From positions 12,312,081-12,376,080 of the forward strand of contig OZ007511.1 of assembly GCA_963931865.1 (NCBI GenBank): a stretch of DNA of 64,000 nt. The letters run 5' to 3'. This document shows, one piece after another, positions 1 through 10,940 of the stretch. This stretch comes from Axinella damicornis (Eukaryota > Porifera > Demospongiae > Axinellida > Axinellidae). The notes beneath the pieces were generated by a model, which was not told where the DNA came from, searched no databases, and was given only the letters and a program-made list of their open reading frames with translations. Position numbers and translations under genes: made by a program. Positions within the stretch are counted from its first letter, which is position 1. Every line of letters begins with the position of its first letter.

Positions 1-108
1 ACCATGGACACGTGGGAGACACTCCTCGAGCCCCACGTGCACCAGGTATTCAGCACTCACCACCTACCACAACAAGCTGCTACTGGTGGGAGGAGAGGCC
101 TCTACTGG

Positions 109-111
<3 letters not shown>
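1..111 (+). pseudogene. Kelch-repeat gene remnant, 3' part, cut by window edge
   Basis: The first ~100 bases encode the end of a kelch blade: a D-T-W-E-T motif after a lost Y-T-Y-D strand, then a histidine-rich loop and LPQQ. The full context is visible in the equivalent copies near 29220-29400 and 49640-49800. After LPQQ the frame runs into a GT microsatellite, and no continuing kelch blade is seen. I infer a degenerate fragment of a kelch beta-propeller protein. Confidence 0.55.

Positions 112-140
<29 letters not shown>
109..140. repeat. (GT)n microsatellite
   Basis: This is a dinucleotide GT run. The equivalent runs near 29407-29441 and 49823-49849 have different lengths, so the tract is length-variable between array units. 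Confidence 0.9.
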
Positions 141-142
<2 letters not shown>

Positions 143-1364
143 GGAGAATAAAGTTCTACTTACTGCTGAGCGTGCTCTGAATGAGAGATCTATTCTCATG
201 ATGCACGTGTTTTTTTGCAACGGCTTCTACCAGGAGTGTGGTTGCCCCTCGTTTTGTTAAAATTCAGTGCCCTAAAAATAGTCCGGCCATGGCTGGACTG
301 GCCGGACAGGATCCGGCGCCTATGGTGTGTGTTGCGTAAAACATGGTGGCAGGGTTCATACCAATGCTGGACGATTGGTAGTGACATGATATGCAGCTGT
401 AGTAAACTTGCTGTTGCACTGAGCCTAGTTGCCATGTAGTGTACTATATAACATTGATTAATTGCACTGGAGGGTGGTGGGTATTTGAAAAGGAATGCTC
501 TAACTTGTCTCAAGCTGATAAAGGTGAACATGATACATTGCGTTCAAACATTTCCCTACTACAGCTACTGCAGGACTACTCCCTGAATATACGTGCTCCA
601 GACAGTATATTGCACGACTGACAACTACCCCCACTTTATTCCAATTGATGCTTCACATATCTGAACCCAGAGAACTCCCCAAGGCTCTCATCACCCACTC
701 AGAGTCACCTTCTGTCCTTCCAGCCTCTCCTAATTAATCCCCACTTCCTGTTAATCAACCTTGACCTCTCATAATTCCATATGCTATTACTCCACTGATC
801 TTGTGGGATTACATAGCTAGCAATAATCTATAGCTATGTACTGTCCTACATAGCAATATAGACGGTCTAGCTGAAAAGCCTTTGGCTCAGACATGCAGCT
901 GCTGATCAAGTTGTTGGTTGCATGATTGGATCATCGGTCTATGCCAACCACCAACCCCTTTCATGGATGGTCAGTACTAGTTAGTTAGCCGTATCTGGTA
1001 CATGCGCATAGCTAGTTAGCTACCTAGCTATAGCTAGAGTGGGGCATTTAGATGATCAAGAAAATTTAATGTTATAAGCAGCATACGCAGATGTACAGTC
1101 AAATGTAGGTAGCTTATGACTGTTCAAGTATTTCAGCACTGCAGTGATTAGCTAAGTATAGTCAATTTGATGGGATGAGATGATGATACTGACTGATTTG
1201 ATAATGGATAAATGCCGGGCAATAGCTGACAATAATAATATGGGACTCATATATATAGCTATTATCACTAATAGTGATGAAACTCAAATTCATGCTACAT
1301 GATAAGGCCAGGAACTTGATCAAATTAAGCTTGAAGGAATCAAAGTACCTGAGCATGATGCAAC
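141..1364. other. Intergenic spacer between kelch remnant and SMYD gene
   Basis: I see no gene that I can support here. The spacer is repeated nearly unchanged at 29442-31338 (with one insertion) and 49850-51089. It holds many TAGCTA-type motifs around 1005-1040. Short reading frames here are not conserved as proteins. Confidence 0.6.
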
Positions 1365-2834
1365 TCACACAAGAAACTGAGAGGCATCGATCGTCACAGC
1401 AGATTGAACAGCAGACGTAGGTAACTGAAGTCGTTGGCACATCTCCTCCACACTCGTACCCATCACAAAGGGAACGCCTCGTTCTTTGAGTTCTTTCCCT
1501 AGTTGCTGTGGTGTGAGCTTATAAGGAAATTGCTTCAGCATCCTCTCAGTAAACACACGACCCTTTCTGATATCTCCCAATTTAAAGTGGCAGACACCAA
1601 TCTGAGAGAAAACATTTCCAATAACTTCAGATGACTCGTACTCCTCCACTGACTCGAGAACTACATCAGCAATCTGCAGTGCATTAGCTGGTTGGTCAAG
1701 CATCCAATAAGCTTCCAGTAGAGCTTTTGAAAGCAGATATCGAACAACATTCTTGACACTTAAGACTCCCTTGTGAATTCTCAATGCCGCCTCTGCTATC
1801 TCGGCTTTTTTTACCCAATCCTTATCCTCTTGCAATGCCAGCATTTTCATGAGAGCATTCCTTCCATCCTGCATTGCAAGCTCGGCTGTTTCATGAGACC
1901 ATGGTGAAACGAAACGCTTCTTTTGTTGGTCCAGGAGCCAACTCTCTGTACCTACGACTCTCTCATCAACACACACGGGACACACACACTCAAAACCAAA
2001 CACCTCCATCAACTTTTCCCTTCGGAATTTGCCAGGAAGCAACCGGTGAACATCACGAATGTAGCTAATGCAAAGTTCTTCCCCCTCCTCAATATCCCTC
2101 AGTGCGTATACCACCTTCACTCCATTTTCTGTCTTTTCATTACCGTGACAGTTGGGAACGCAGCAGTGATTGAGCAGAGAGAAATCTGTGTATACTGCTG
2201 ATACGTCAATATCACTTGGTCCCACAGATACAGCTGAACAATTTATGGCAATCCTGCAGAACGCATCATACAGCAACTCTTCAGTAGTTACACTCTCGAG
2301 TACGAGCAGCCACATATAGGGCAAAAATACCTTGAAGGCAGCATCTTTGCGGGGTGGCAACTTCTCTGGTTTTGAGAGGGATGCAATTTCCCACTCATCA
2401 AAGCTCTGCCATTCCAATACCTTCCTGTTCCAGGCACGGGCGGTCAGCAGTCCTACGGATGGGGGCCAGAAATCCTGGGTACACTCAGCAAATGGCCGGG
2501 ATACCATTTTCCCTCTAGCCTGCTCCAACGTAGCAAGACCTTTGCATTCCACTCTGTGGATGGGAAGAGCTTCATCCTGGCACGACTTGCTGCAGTATGC
2601 CACGAGCTGGCAGTGATTGCAAACTATCCCCGACCTCGACGACGGGATAGTTTTCAGACAGTGATGACAGAGCTGTCTTAAACCAGCAGTAGTTGTCGCC
2701 GACACACCAATCGCGTACGGTTTGCAAGTAAGGACGTCTTCGCCGCAGCGTAAGCGTTTCGTCGTGAAAAGACCCCTTCCTCGATTTGGTGTCTGCTTTA
2801 GTTGCAAGAAACCAGGAAGCTTCTTACTCGACAT
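1365..2834 (-). CDS. SMYD-like SET/MYND-domain protein, array copy 1
   Basis: The uninterrupted 489-codon frame encodes a SMYD-family protein. That family consists of protein-lysine methyltransferases using S-adenosylmethionine, acting in nucleus and cytosol. The N-terminal SET part starts around residues 8-25 (N-R-G-R-G-L-F). A MYND zinc finger follows at residues 56-97 (Cys56, 59, 72, 75, 81, 85, His93, Cys97). The SET core has the cofactor motif NHCCVPN at 222-228, then GEELCISY ending at Tyr258. A post-SET cysteine cluster lies at 283-288, and a helical TPR-like tail follows. The length is typical of SMYD proteins. The Met was chosen because the SET N-terminus follows directly. No introns are needed. 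The exact substrate and SMYD subclass cannot be decided. Copies at 31339 and 51090 differ by only a few residues. Confidence 0.88.
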   Translation of the reverse strand: MSSKKLPGFLQLKQTPNRGRGLFTTKRLRCGEDVLTCKPYAIGVSATTTAGLRQLCHHCLKTIPSSRSGIVCNHCQLVAYCSKSCQDEALPIHRVECKGLATLEQARGKMVSRPFAECTQDFWPPSVGLLTARAWNRKVLEWQSFDEWEIASLSKPEKLPPRKDAAFKVFLPYMWLLVLESVTTEELLYDAFCRIAINCSAVSVGPSDIDVSAVYTDFSLLNHCCVPNCHGNEKTENGVKVVYALRDIEEGEELCISYIRDVHRLLPGKFRREKLMEVFGFECVCPVCVDERVVGTESWLLDQQKKRFVSPWSHETAELAMQDGRNALMKMLALQEDKDWVKKAEIAEAALRIHKGVLSVKNVVRYLLSKALLEAYWMLDQPANALQIADVVLESVEEYESSEVIGNVFSQIGVCHFKLGDIRKGRVFTERMLKQFPYKLTPQQLGKELKERGVPFVMGTSVEEMCQRLQLPTSAVQSAVTIDASQFLV

Positions 2835-2861
2835 TCTCTTGGTGCCACGTGTGCATATGAA

Positions 2862-2896
2862 ACTGCGCGTGCGCGTGCGTGCGCGTGGGTGTGCGC
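2862..2896. repeat. Alternating purine-pyrimidine GC/GT tract upstream of SMYD start
   Basis: A CpG-rich alternating purine-pyrimidine stretch lies about 30-60 bases upstream of the SMYD ATG. It is preserved in all three units (near 32847-32882 and 52599-52634). Such tracts can adopt Z-DNA. A promoter role is inference. Unit 1 lacks about 12 bases between this tract and the ATG that units 2 and 3 have. Confidence 0.5.
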
Positions 2897-3442
2897 GTAA
2901 TGGAGTACGTTACCCCGGTATGACCCGAAACGCGTTCCCGGCCGGCCAGGCGCGGCGATGGGCACATTATTCTGCAATTCCTCAGAGAATTATCTCCCAC
3001 AATTCTCAACACTAATTCGTATACATAAAATGATGTCAGACTTTACAGGCCGTGAAACTCTTGCTGAGGATTCTATAGGTATTATAATAAAAGAAAGTTA
3101 CTACATGCATTGACACCGTATTGGTGAAGTGCTTCAACAAATTAATGTGAGCCATATTCTCTCACTACAGCAGCTACCTTGCATGCTTATTTTCTAATCC
3201 TGCATGCAGGACAGAAAATCAGTAGAAAATTAAAGAAGGGGACTAAGGCAAAACCAAGGTAAGAAAACTGTCACAGTGATGGCAAATAGAAGATGCTCAC
3301 ATGCAAATAAAACACTCATTTCAGCATTCACATCAGTGTATTGTGCATGCATGTGAATGCCTGATGTGCAAAGGTCATGATCAGCACACTTTCGATCATC
3401 CCTCCTATGTTTCATTCTTTGTAACAGAAAGAATGAAACATG
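2897..3442. other. Spacer upstream of SMYD gene
   Basis: I can support no gene here. Bases 3120-3215 resemble the start of the conserved minus-strand frame at 16368-16670, including the shared 'ctctcactacagcag' stretch and the GCATGCAGG palindrome region, but most of that frame is missing. It may be a truncated relic of that sequence. Confidence 0.4.
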
Positions 3443-3451
3443 TCAGAAAAG

Positions 3452-4005
3452 GGGCTCATGGAAAAGCAGGACTTGGACACGGACACGGACACGGACACGG
3501 ACACGGACACGGACACGGACTCACCCAAAATTCCGTAAAATGCCTTTTTCAGTGGAGGACAGAAGCTAAACATTCACTAGAGTTGCTGCATACTGTGGCA
3601 TAGCCTGCCTTAGGGTCTTTCCTAGAGTCGGTAAAGGTCAAAGGTCACGTGCATATTTAATGAGCTGCAAGAAAAGATTAGAACAGCATTTATTTACTGC
3701 AGAAACCAAACTCCAGCCTTTTACTGAAGCATAGACAACAGAAATAATATTCCTCGACGATGACTGACGCTCATTGTTGAAGCTTATGTAATATGCAAGT
3801 GACCTTTGACCTTTACCGACTAGGAAAGACCCTAAGGCAGGCTATGCCACAGTATGCAGCAACTCTAGTGAATGTTTAGCTTCTGTCCTCCACTGAAAAA
3901 GGCATTTTACGGAATTTTGGGTGAGTCCGTGTCCGTGTCCATGTCCGTGTCCGTGTCCGTGTCCGTGTCCGTGTCCGTGTCCAAGTCCTGCTTTTCCATG
4001 AGCCC
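3452..4005. mobile_element. Foldback/Mutator-like non-autonomous element with hexamer arrays in its arms
   Basis: This 554-bp insertion is absent from units 2 and 3, which read straight through the site (near 33420 and 53560). The ends are inverted (GGGCTCATGG... and ...CCATGAGCCC). They are flanked by a 9-bp direct repeat TCAGAAAAG at 3443-3451 and 4006-4014. The inverted arms are about 190 bp each, and each includes a tandem array of the hexamer GGACAC. A 9-bp duplication with long arms fits Mutator-like (MULE) foldback elements. No transposase is present. The Gly-His repeat frames across the arms come from the hexamer and are not genes. Confidence 0.85.
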
Positions 4006-4076
4006 TCAGAAAAGTGTTTATAAAATGGATAACTAATGCATGTCTATTGCATGCATCCCACCTCATACCTAGCTAA

Positions 4077-4252
4077 CACGTTTTTTAGGTACTTGCTCGA
4101 TCCAAAATCGAAATGCAAAACTGCAAATATCACGTGACTTCAGTAAATCTACCAATAGAACCCAAGATGTCACGTGACAAGTTCAAGTCATGTGATAATT
4201 TGCTAGTTTGCATTCCGATTTTGGATCTAGCAAGCAACCTGAAAAACATGGT
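4077..4252. mobile_element. MITE-like inverted repeat (paralogous copy)
   Basis: The outer ends are inverted: GTTTTTTAGGTACTTGCT at the left and AGCAAGCAACCTGAAAAAC at the right. The palindromic CACGTGAC lies inside. Related copies sit at about 33494-33667, 53634-53806, 11132-11326 and 58716-58912, always downstream of a membrane-protein gene. The insertion therefore predates duplication of those genes. Confidence 0.6.
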
Positions 4253-5204
4253 ACTAACATTAGCGAAACACTCAGGTGGAATCGTCTAGCACCATTTACG
4301 TGCATCTTTCAAGTGGTTCTCTGAATCATGATAGCTGAAAGATGAAACCATGCATGCATAATTAAAGTAGTGCTTTATAAGCCCGAGTGATCGCTGCCTG
4401 CATGGATCTCTCCCTAGAAGCTGCTGGCTGAAATGGATTTGCATCACAGCCATACTATTAATGGAGAGGGCTCAGAACCTACTGGCTGTTCTGTATAGCT
4501 AGCTACTATCACTCCTGTGCTAGGGTCCAGGATGAAGAGGTGTTCAGAGTGACATTGTATGGGTAGCTATATACATGCAATTAGACAACTTTATTTCACC
4601 ACAACATTTGGTCACAATGTCACAGGTGAATGCTGAGGTATATGCATTGTTCAAAGAAGCTCAGAAATGTGAGAATTGGAGTATTATTCTGGGTCACCAT
4701 TTGCATTACATACTTTCTACTGACTGTGTGCAGAGGACTGCCATAACTCTTGCTGCTTCTGTTGAACAAGTTTGTTACAAAGCTTGGACAAAGAAATTCA
4801 CTTTATTATCAGCCTCAAGGATCACACATCGTTAACTATAAAGTGAACTAGAGAAATGTCCTTTACAATATCCAATATCATGATAATTCAATTGTGTACA
4901 AAAATGTAGACATCTCACCCCCACTGCCCATGGCTACAGTCATTTTTAACAAAACGAGGTATTGAACCACATGCAGCAATAGCTTTGCGCCTTTAGCCTG
5001 CTTGGAAGGGGTCCGGAGAGGAGCACCTACATATCTGGGGGAGATGCACTCTGGTAGAAACAATGATCGTCAGAAACTACCGTAACAATGTTCATACGAT
5101 ATCGATATCTAATGACATAATGTAGAGAATCTGATGGGTTACACAAGTGGAGCATCACTTACATTTACTAGTTTAGTAGTACAATAGCTGCACGATACGT
5201 CCTC
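4253..5204. other. Conserved 3' flank of membrane-protein gene A
   Basis: The block shares recurring segments with the 3' flanks of all other family members, for example 'ttcaaagaagctcagaaa' and 'actcttgctgcttct'. The 86-codon plus-strand frame at 4575-4835 is not preserved in the B and C flanks, so I do not call it a gene. Confidence 0.5.
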
Positions 5205-7034
5205 CTAATTGATTGAGCCATAAGTGTACACAGGTGGTATTGGTCCTTGCACTGCAGAAGTAACGTTGGCGTTAGCTTGCTCAGACACTGACAGCAGAGG
5301 CCTGTTATACTGATCGGGACTAACTATTCGATGAGGGAGTGGATCCTCTTGAGCATCTTCTGTTTGCTTTCCTGTATGTATGCACTTCAGCAAAGCACCA
5401 ACTCTTCCTGCAACGTATTGTGCTATCCACTTTCCTTCCATGTAGGTGATACTCAGCAGGAGGGCAAGCTGTGGTAGGCTGCAGGTAATATGAGTGCCAG
5501 TGTTTCATTTCTTGAGGGCAGGAGGTACTGGAATGTGATAAGTAATAGTGACAGAAATCCCAATAGACCTAGTAGTAAACCGTCCAACACATTCATGTAG
5601 TTTTTCTTGTAGGGTTGTACAATTAGTATGAACGTGGATGAACCCAGAAACATTGACGCACACAGCAACCAGCCTATTACTGGATTTATATGGTAGCTAA
5701 TTGGCCAGGAGGAGTACGAAACGAAACAGCAAATAGACTCCAGACATTGATCGGAAATCCCATCCTCCGGTGACACCATTTTTGTAACATCCTTGAAATG
5801 CTTCCACAAACGTGTTCAGTGCGTGCCACCGTCTCTTAGTAAAGCAGTTGAGACACCTGTTGAATACTTTGCATGGGTAGAAAATCAGCAGAAGTGGAGG
5901 GAGAAAAGTAAACACTAAGATAAGAAAAGCTTTGGTGGCAAACGGAAGATGTTCCTCACTTAAAAACCGCACAGTAGCATCCACACGGAGGACATGTGAA
6001 GTGTCCGATGCAGGCTCACCATCAGCATTATCTATAGATGTTGTATGGAACAAAAACACTGACACAATCACAAGCTTGGAGTAAGACAGAAGAAGAAATG
6101 TGGCAAAGACGTCAATAAGGGATGCTTTGGAATCCCACCTCCTTCTAACATTAACACAACATCTGTGAAATGGTTTCCATAGCCAGACAAATGGTCTGAA
6201 GTTGTGTCCATGTAGTTCAACACAACATATGTAAGTGCAATGAGCAGTAGTGGATAGAAAGCAGAAACGTATTGGAGGGCAAGCACATGCATGTTCTTGA
6301 GGCCTTGGCTCACGCAAAATGGTGGTATGACATAACGGAAGAAGTCCAGGTTCCAGAATCCATAGCATGTGAGAATGACTTTGAACACAGCAAGTGAGGT
6401 TTTATCCAGTTCTGACATTAAGGCTCCATGAAAACCTAAATTATGATTTAGAACAATTACCGCTAACTGACTGAACATGACAAAGCAGTTCATTGGTGCA
6501 GATGTGATACGGATTCGAAGTGTGAGAACTGCAAAGTAAAATATTGTTGCAGGAACAAGTTCTACTAAGATGTATAGCATCCACCCGTAGCTGCTCTCTG
6601 AGCAGTTTGCACAGGCATAGCCAAAGGTAGCAACCGAAGGGCCAAACCCATCAATACAATCCCTGCACAGGAGCCCATCTCTATTCAGTGGGGCACAGAA
6701 GACATCGTTCAGATCAGATACATTTCGTGGTAGAGCTAGGTATCTGTGGTCTACTATGTTGCTGTAGTAAACATATATAAGGACAACCACTGAATGATAT
6801 AGCATCAGGGTCTGATTTGTCAGAACAGCTGCTGTTGTATGTCATGCAGAAACCAAACTCTAGGTAGGAATGTTGTTGCACTTGATCACAGATGACGAGA
6901 TCTGCAATACTCTTCTTGCACACGCAATGAGAACATCCTCCTCCAGCACTTGCTGAGTTGTTGCTGGGCACAAACCATGTGGGACAGTTGTTGATACTTG
7001 TGATGTTGTTGGACTCAGATGCTCCAGCTGCAGT
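5205..7034 (-). pseudogene. Multipass membrane protein family member A, multiply frameshifted
   Basis: It aligns end to end with intact paralogues B, C, D, E and G, but the frame is broken at least four times. There is a +4 bp TATA at 6774-6779 (shared with F). One base is missing near 6230, where other copies read 'acaagcatatg'. There is a +4 bp making TAGCTA at 5694-5699 (shared with F). Short deletions occur near 5433 and 5491. The remaining pieces keep the cysteine-rich ectodomain, the transmembrane helices and the C-terminal tail ending YTYGSIN. Gene A was disabled at least partly before array duplication, and unit 1 then added further lesions. The 5' boundary is the conserved AG acceptor (see gene C). 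Confidence 0.82.
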
Positions 7035-7349
7035 CTGTACGGTATTATGTGTACATGTAGTGGACTGGACTAAGTATGGGATCGACTCAGCTAACACTAA
7101 ATTGGCTATAGTATAACACTACATTGACTAGGTATGGAACATTGCATGCCGGTATTATAATTAAACACTTGCTTAGGAAACAAGGATTCATTTTGGGTCA
7201 CAACCACTTAGAATTGGCCAAAAGGTTTCTTGCCAATAAAGTGCACACAATTAGACGGGCTTACATTTAAAATTGCATTATACATTTTGAGGTGCAAGTA
7301 TAATAATCATCCAGTAGTGGGTTTATGACTTGCCTGATCTCATAGCTAT
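7035..7349. other. Upstream flank of pseudogene A
   Basis: I see no gene. The stretch matches the F upstream flank from 56605 on, apart from a 140-bp TTAA-flanked insertion present only there. Confidence 0.5.
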
Positions 7350-7486
7350 ATATATATAATCTCATAATTCTATAGCTGCAGAAAGGTATCATTCTTGAGC
7401 CTCATGACATAATAATATTGAGTGTACCAGTACACACTTCACAGAGGGAATTTGAACGTGGCCATGTATCATCAGAGTCAAGATCG
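7350..7486. repeat. Duplicated flank, left copy
   Basis: These 137 bases recur at 9145-9280 with one base of length difference. Unit 3 has only a single copy (about 57066-57202). The two copies bracket the 1.66-kb insertion 7487-9144. Confidence 0.85.
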
Positions 7487-8103
7487 TTAGTCGGCGGCTT
7501 TTGTCGCCTACATCCGTTCATCTCCGACAGACTTGGCCGCAGTCGCCCCAGCATTGGCTAAGTAACTACAAGGACATTAATCACTCCCATGCACCCACTC
7601 AGCCACTATATGCATAGCACACACATAGCCACTTATCTACGTAGTTCGCTGTGTTAGTATGTTTACTATAGCTCTCATTGTCATTACCGTAGTGTACGTG
7701 TCGGGCGCCCACCACGTATCAAGCGCCCACCCCCTCTTCACGTGAAAGTTACTGCACAGGGTCCAAAAGCAGTGTGGTAAGGGCCCACCCATCACAAACA
7801 TTTTGAGCAGCATTTCTTAACCTCTGGGCGAGGTTGTGCATTCAAAAAGGCCGTGAAGTATGAACTACGGCGTGCTTAAAGACGCGCGATCAATTTCTGT
7901 GTGAAAAATGGACTTCTATGTTCATAGCCGGTCATTGATATTCACTAGCTTACCGCAGCGCTTGTTGTTTATACAGTGCTGAATGGGTGGGTGGATACTA
8001 CATGCCTAAGTAGTCCGAGTATTAATTTAAGAGGGCAAAGGAGGAGGTGTAGGTTGGGGAGTTCTTTAGTGCTGCTTTGGAGAGTGCAGTTTGCTCTGCA
8101 CTT

Positions 8104-8387
8104 GGGTCTGTCACGGACAGGCACTCCCCAAAGCTTGTTGCTGTATGCTGGGCTGCTATATGTTACAGCTATGGGCATATTATTCAGGCTGTATGTATGC
8201 GGGCTGTACAATGGCTGTACAATGGCTGTATTTATGTGTGTTGGGTTGTGGGTAGACCTGGGCAGGTCTCCACGCTGAGCCACGTGGGGGGAGTGGCCCC
8301 TGCGCTACTACCAATCCTTTATTCCACCCAAGCGGGAGGAAGCCCACTCTCATAGCTCCTGTTGTTAGCCAACCTGCAGCTTGTTAA
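8104..8387. repeat. 284-bp direct repeat, copy 1
   Basis: It is nearly identical to 8861-9144 and has no internal indels. Confidence 0.9.
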
Positions 8388-8860
8388 GTGATGTTTAAAG
8401 CTAGCTTTAAATATAGTTAACAAGCAAAGGGTGGCCACTCCCCCGGGGTCAAGTTTAGATCCTAATCTAGCTCGCAGATATGACGCATGCGCACAGCTGC
8501 TGGCTGAGTGCGCCACGTGTGCAATTCGGCAGCTGTGAAGCCTCCTATCTGTCTACTAAGCTCTCTGTCTCCCCTCCCGCCCACCCATATCAAAAATTTC
8601 TCTTCAGGTAAGCCAGGTAAGTCCATAGGACTTTTATTTGTATTTTTATTTTGTGTTTGTCTGTTGTGTTTGTCTGTTTTGTCTGTCTGTTGTGTTTGTC
8701 TGTTGTATTTGTGTGTCTTTAGATGTCGGCTCATGTTTTACACCTCTCTGAGGTGTGACTGCGCAGGGGCATTGCACTCACTCCCTCCCTTGTTTCGTAT
8801 GTCTTGTTGGGCGGGGATCTGTCCTTTATTGGGCGTTCCCTTTTCATGTCTTGTTGGTTG

Positions 8861-9144
8861 GGGTCTGTCACGGACAGGCACTCCCCAAAGCTTGTTGCTG
8901 TATGCTGGGCTGCTATATGTTACAGCTATGGGCATATTATTCAGGCTGTATGTATGCGGGCTGTACAATGGCTGTACAATGGCTGTATTTATGTGTGTTG
9001 GGTTGTGGGTAGACCTGGGCAGGTCTCCACGCTGAGCCACGTGGGGGGAGTGGCCCCTGCGCTACTACCAATCCTTTATTCCACCCAAGCGGGAGGAAGC
9101 CCACTCTCATAACTCCTGTTGTTAGCCAACCTGCAGCTTGTTAA
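8861..9144. repeat. 284-bp direct repeat, copy 2
   Basis: This is the second copy of 8104-8387. It ends where the duplicated flank begins. Confidence 0.9.
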
Positions 9145-9280
9145 ATATATATAATCTCATAATTCTATAGCTGCAGAAAGGTATCATTCTTGAGCCTCAT
9201 GACATAATAATATTGAGTGTACCAGTACACACTTCACAGAGGAATTTGAACGTGGCCATGTATCATCAGAGTCAAGATCG
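9145..9280. repeat. Duplicated flank, right copy
   Basis: This is the second copy of 7350-7486. It continues into sequence collinear with unit 3 from about 57202. Confidence 0.85.
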
Positions 9281-9537
9281 TAAATTTGTTACGATCAGTT
9301 AGAGTATTGGGAGTAATTACAGTGCCTCACGGTACCCTCACCTTACAGAGGATGGCAATATGTATGGTCAGCACCACCACCTGTAGCGCATACATTGCAC
9401 TGACCTAGCTGGAAGAGATTAACTCTTATTCGTACTAAGAGAAGCAGCGTCTTTAATTAATCTGACAGGCTGCAACCCAGTCGTTTCACTAACACCAATA
9501 ATTAGTGCTAAAGGTTGTCAGCACATGCTTATATCTA

Positions 9538-10113
9538 AAGTGTAAAAAACATCATCCCTGCTTGTTTTCATACTTTTTGCTGTTCTGTTATCCCTACATC
9601 TCCATACATTTTCAATGTTTTTTACACTTGTTTACCTCATTTTTATGGCAGCATACTTGATAGCATTCACACAGCACACAATTTTGAGTTCAAAGTTGCT
9701 CTACGCATGCGCACATATGAAGAAAATGGCGTCGCACATGAAGCCATAGTTATCGAGTGGGCGGTTTCAAGCGCCTCGTGAGACTTCGAAGTAGCCAAAA
9801 GCGATCGATGGGGTCGTGCACTGCTCAGTGTAAAATGCTGCTGTTTTATGCAAACACCGTCGTGAGGGAGTCAGCCAAATTTGAACTAGCCCGTCTGAAG
9901 AAAGAAGTATGAAAACAATTAAGCAGGGATGATGGCATGAAACAGTTCAGTATACAACACCCTACATACTTTTCGCATTATAAATGTATCATGTGGAAAG
10001 ATATGTAAGATTGTGTTGTATACTGAACTGTTTTATGCCATCATCCCTGCTTGTTTTCATACTTTTCGCTGTTCTGTTATCCCTACATCTCCATACATTT
10101 TCAATGTTTTTTA
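9538..10113. mobile_element. Foldback-type element, also at 57409-58000
   Basis: The sequence 'catccctgcttgttttcat' followed by a block ending in 'ttttttacact' occurs at the left (9550-9630) and again at the right (10040-10112). In front of the right block is an inverted repeat around 9925-10060, in which CAGGGATGATGGCAT faces ATGCCATCATCCCTG. The middle (about 9640-9930) is related to 25440-25980 in another insertion. No long coding frame is present. It is a non-autonomous member of the family also seen at 25147. Confidence 0.55.
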
Positions 10114-10616
10114 CACTTGTAGTAATGATATATTTGCAGCTAAACTAGCTATGCTTAAACAACAATTTTGTTTATCACAGTATATCATATTCAACTGACA
10201 CTAGACAACAGTTTTGTTTATCCTATATCTGCAGTTTATGCAACTGATATAATTAACATAGCAACTGAGTCAAAATGATGGTTCTGATTTGAATCGTAAA
10301 CCTAGTCTTTAATGTATGCAATGCATTTATTTTTGCTTCACGTCCTTTTGTGTAGTTTTCTCCAGTTCTGTTGATGTTTCAACACCCAATTAGTACATGA
10401 GCTAAACATCCTGGTCTAACGAGCACCTTTACAAGACAGCACCTACATTGAATGCCTATCAAAAAAAAGGCTAGCAGCTTAATATTCTGTCGTCAGATAT
10501 ACACATTATGCCATATTAAAGTATATAACGTTGGTGCTATATTCCTAGCTCTAGAAATGTGATGTGATGACTTATACATCAACTCTCCTGTCCTACTGTT
10601 CTTAGACCGGTAGTCA

Positions 10617-10940
10617 ACTGTGATACACACTGCAGTTAAGATCTGATATCGTACTGTGATACACACTGCAGTTAAGATCTGATATCGTACTGTGATACAC
10701 ACTGCAGTTAAGATCTGATATCGTACTGTGATACACACTGCCGTTAAGATCTGATATCGTACTGTGATACACACTGCAGTTAAGATCTGATATCGTACTG
10801 TGATACACACTGCAGTTAAGATCTGATATCGTACTGTGATACACACTGCAGTTAAGATCTGATATCGTACTGTGATACACACTGCAGTTAAGATCTGATA
10901 TCGTACTGTGATACACACTGCAGTTAAGATCTGATATCGT
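10617..10940. repeat. Minisatellite: nine tandem 36-bp units
   Basis: Nine head-to-tail 36-bp copies begin ACTGTGATACACACTGCAGT. Only one substitution is obvious (CTGCCG in the fourth unit). Unit 3 carries a single copy at 58491-58526 in identical flanks, so the array expanded locally. Because 36 is a multiple of three, repetitive frames stay open on the minus strand, but I see no reason to call them coding. There are no spacers, so it is not CRISPR-like. Confidence 0.95.

Larger units (their letters stand above)
7487..9144. mobile_element. Unclassified 1.66-kb insertion with internal 284-bp direct repeats
   Basis: This segment is absent from the equivalent position in unit 3 and is bracketed by duplicated flank (7350-7486 and 9145-9280). 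Inside are two direct repeats, 8104-8387 and 8861-9144. They have a constant offset of 757 bp and very few substitutions; the second ends exactly at the insertion's right edge. The remainder is non-repeated, with GC-richer stretches near 7690-7760 and 8560. No transposase or reverse transcriptase is visible. The cysteine/leucine-rich frames across 8508-9112 look like low-complexity by-products. LTR character is not supported because the repeats lack TG...CA ends. Confidence 0.6.

Noticed and set aside
2824..3060. His/Ala/Arg-rich frames near the SMYD start
   Set aside because: They are generated by the alternating GC/GT tract and are not preserved between copies.
3301..4066. Reading frames with (Gly-His)n repeats on both strands
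   Set aside because: They come from the GGACAC hexamer arrays in the arms of an inserted foldback element and occur only in unit 1.
4575..4835. 86-codon plus-strand frame downstream of A
   Set aside because: It is open in the A-type flanks but disrupted in the B and C flanks, while the DNA similarity continues. This points to non-coding similarity.
8508..9112. 175-codon plus-strand frame rich in Leu and Cys
   Set aside because: It runs across a TGT-rich simple stretch and one of the 284-bp repeats, has no recognisable domain, and exists only within the insertion.
8104..9144. 284-bp direct repeats as LTRs of a retrotransposon
   Set aside because: The ends lack TG...CA, there is no primer-binding or coding region between them, and there is no short target duplication.
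10617..10940. Regular 36-bp repeats as a possible CRISPR array
   Set aside because: The repeats are directly adjacent with no unique spacers, and the context is eukaryotic.
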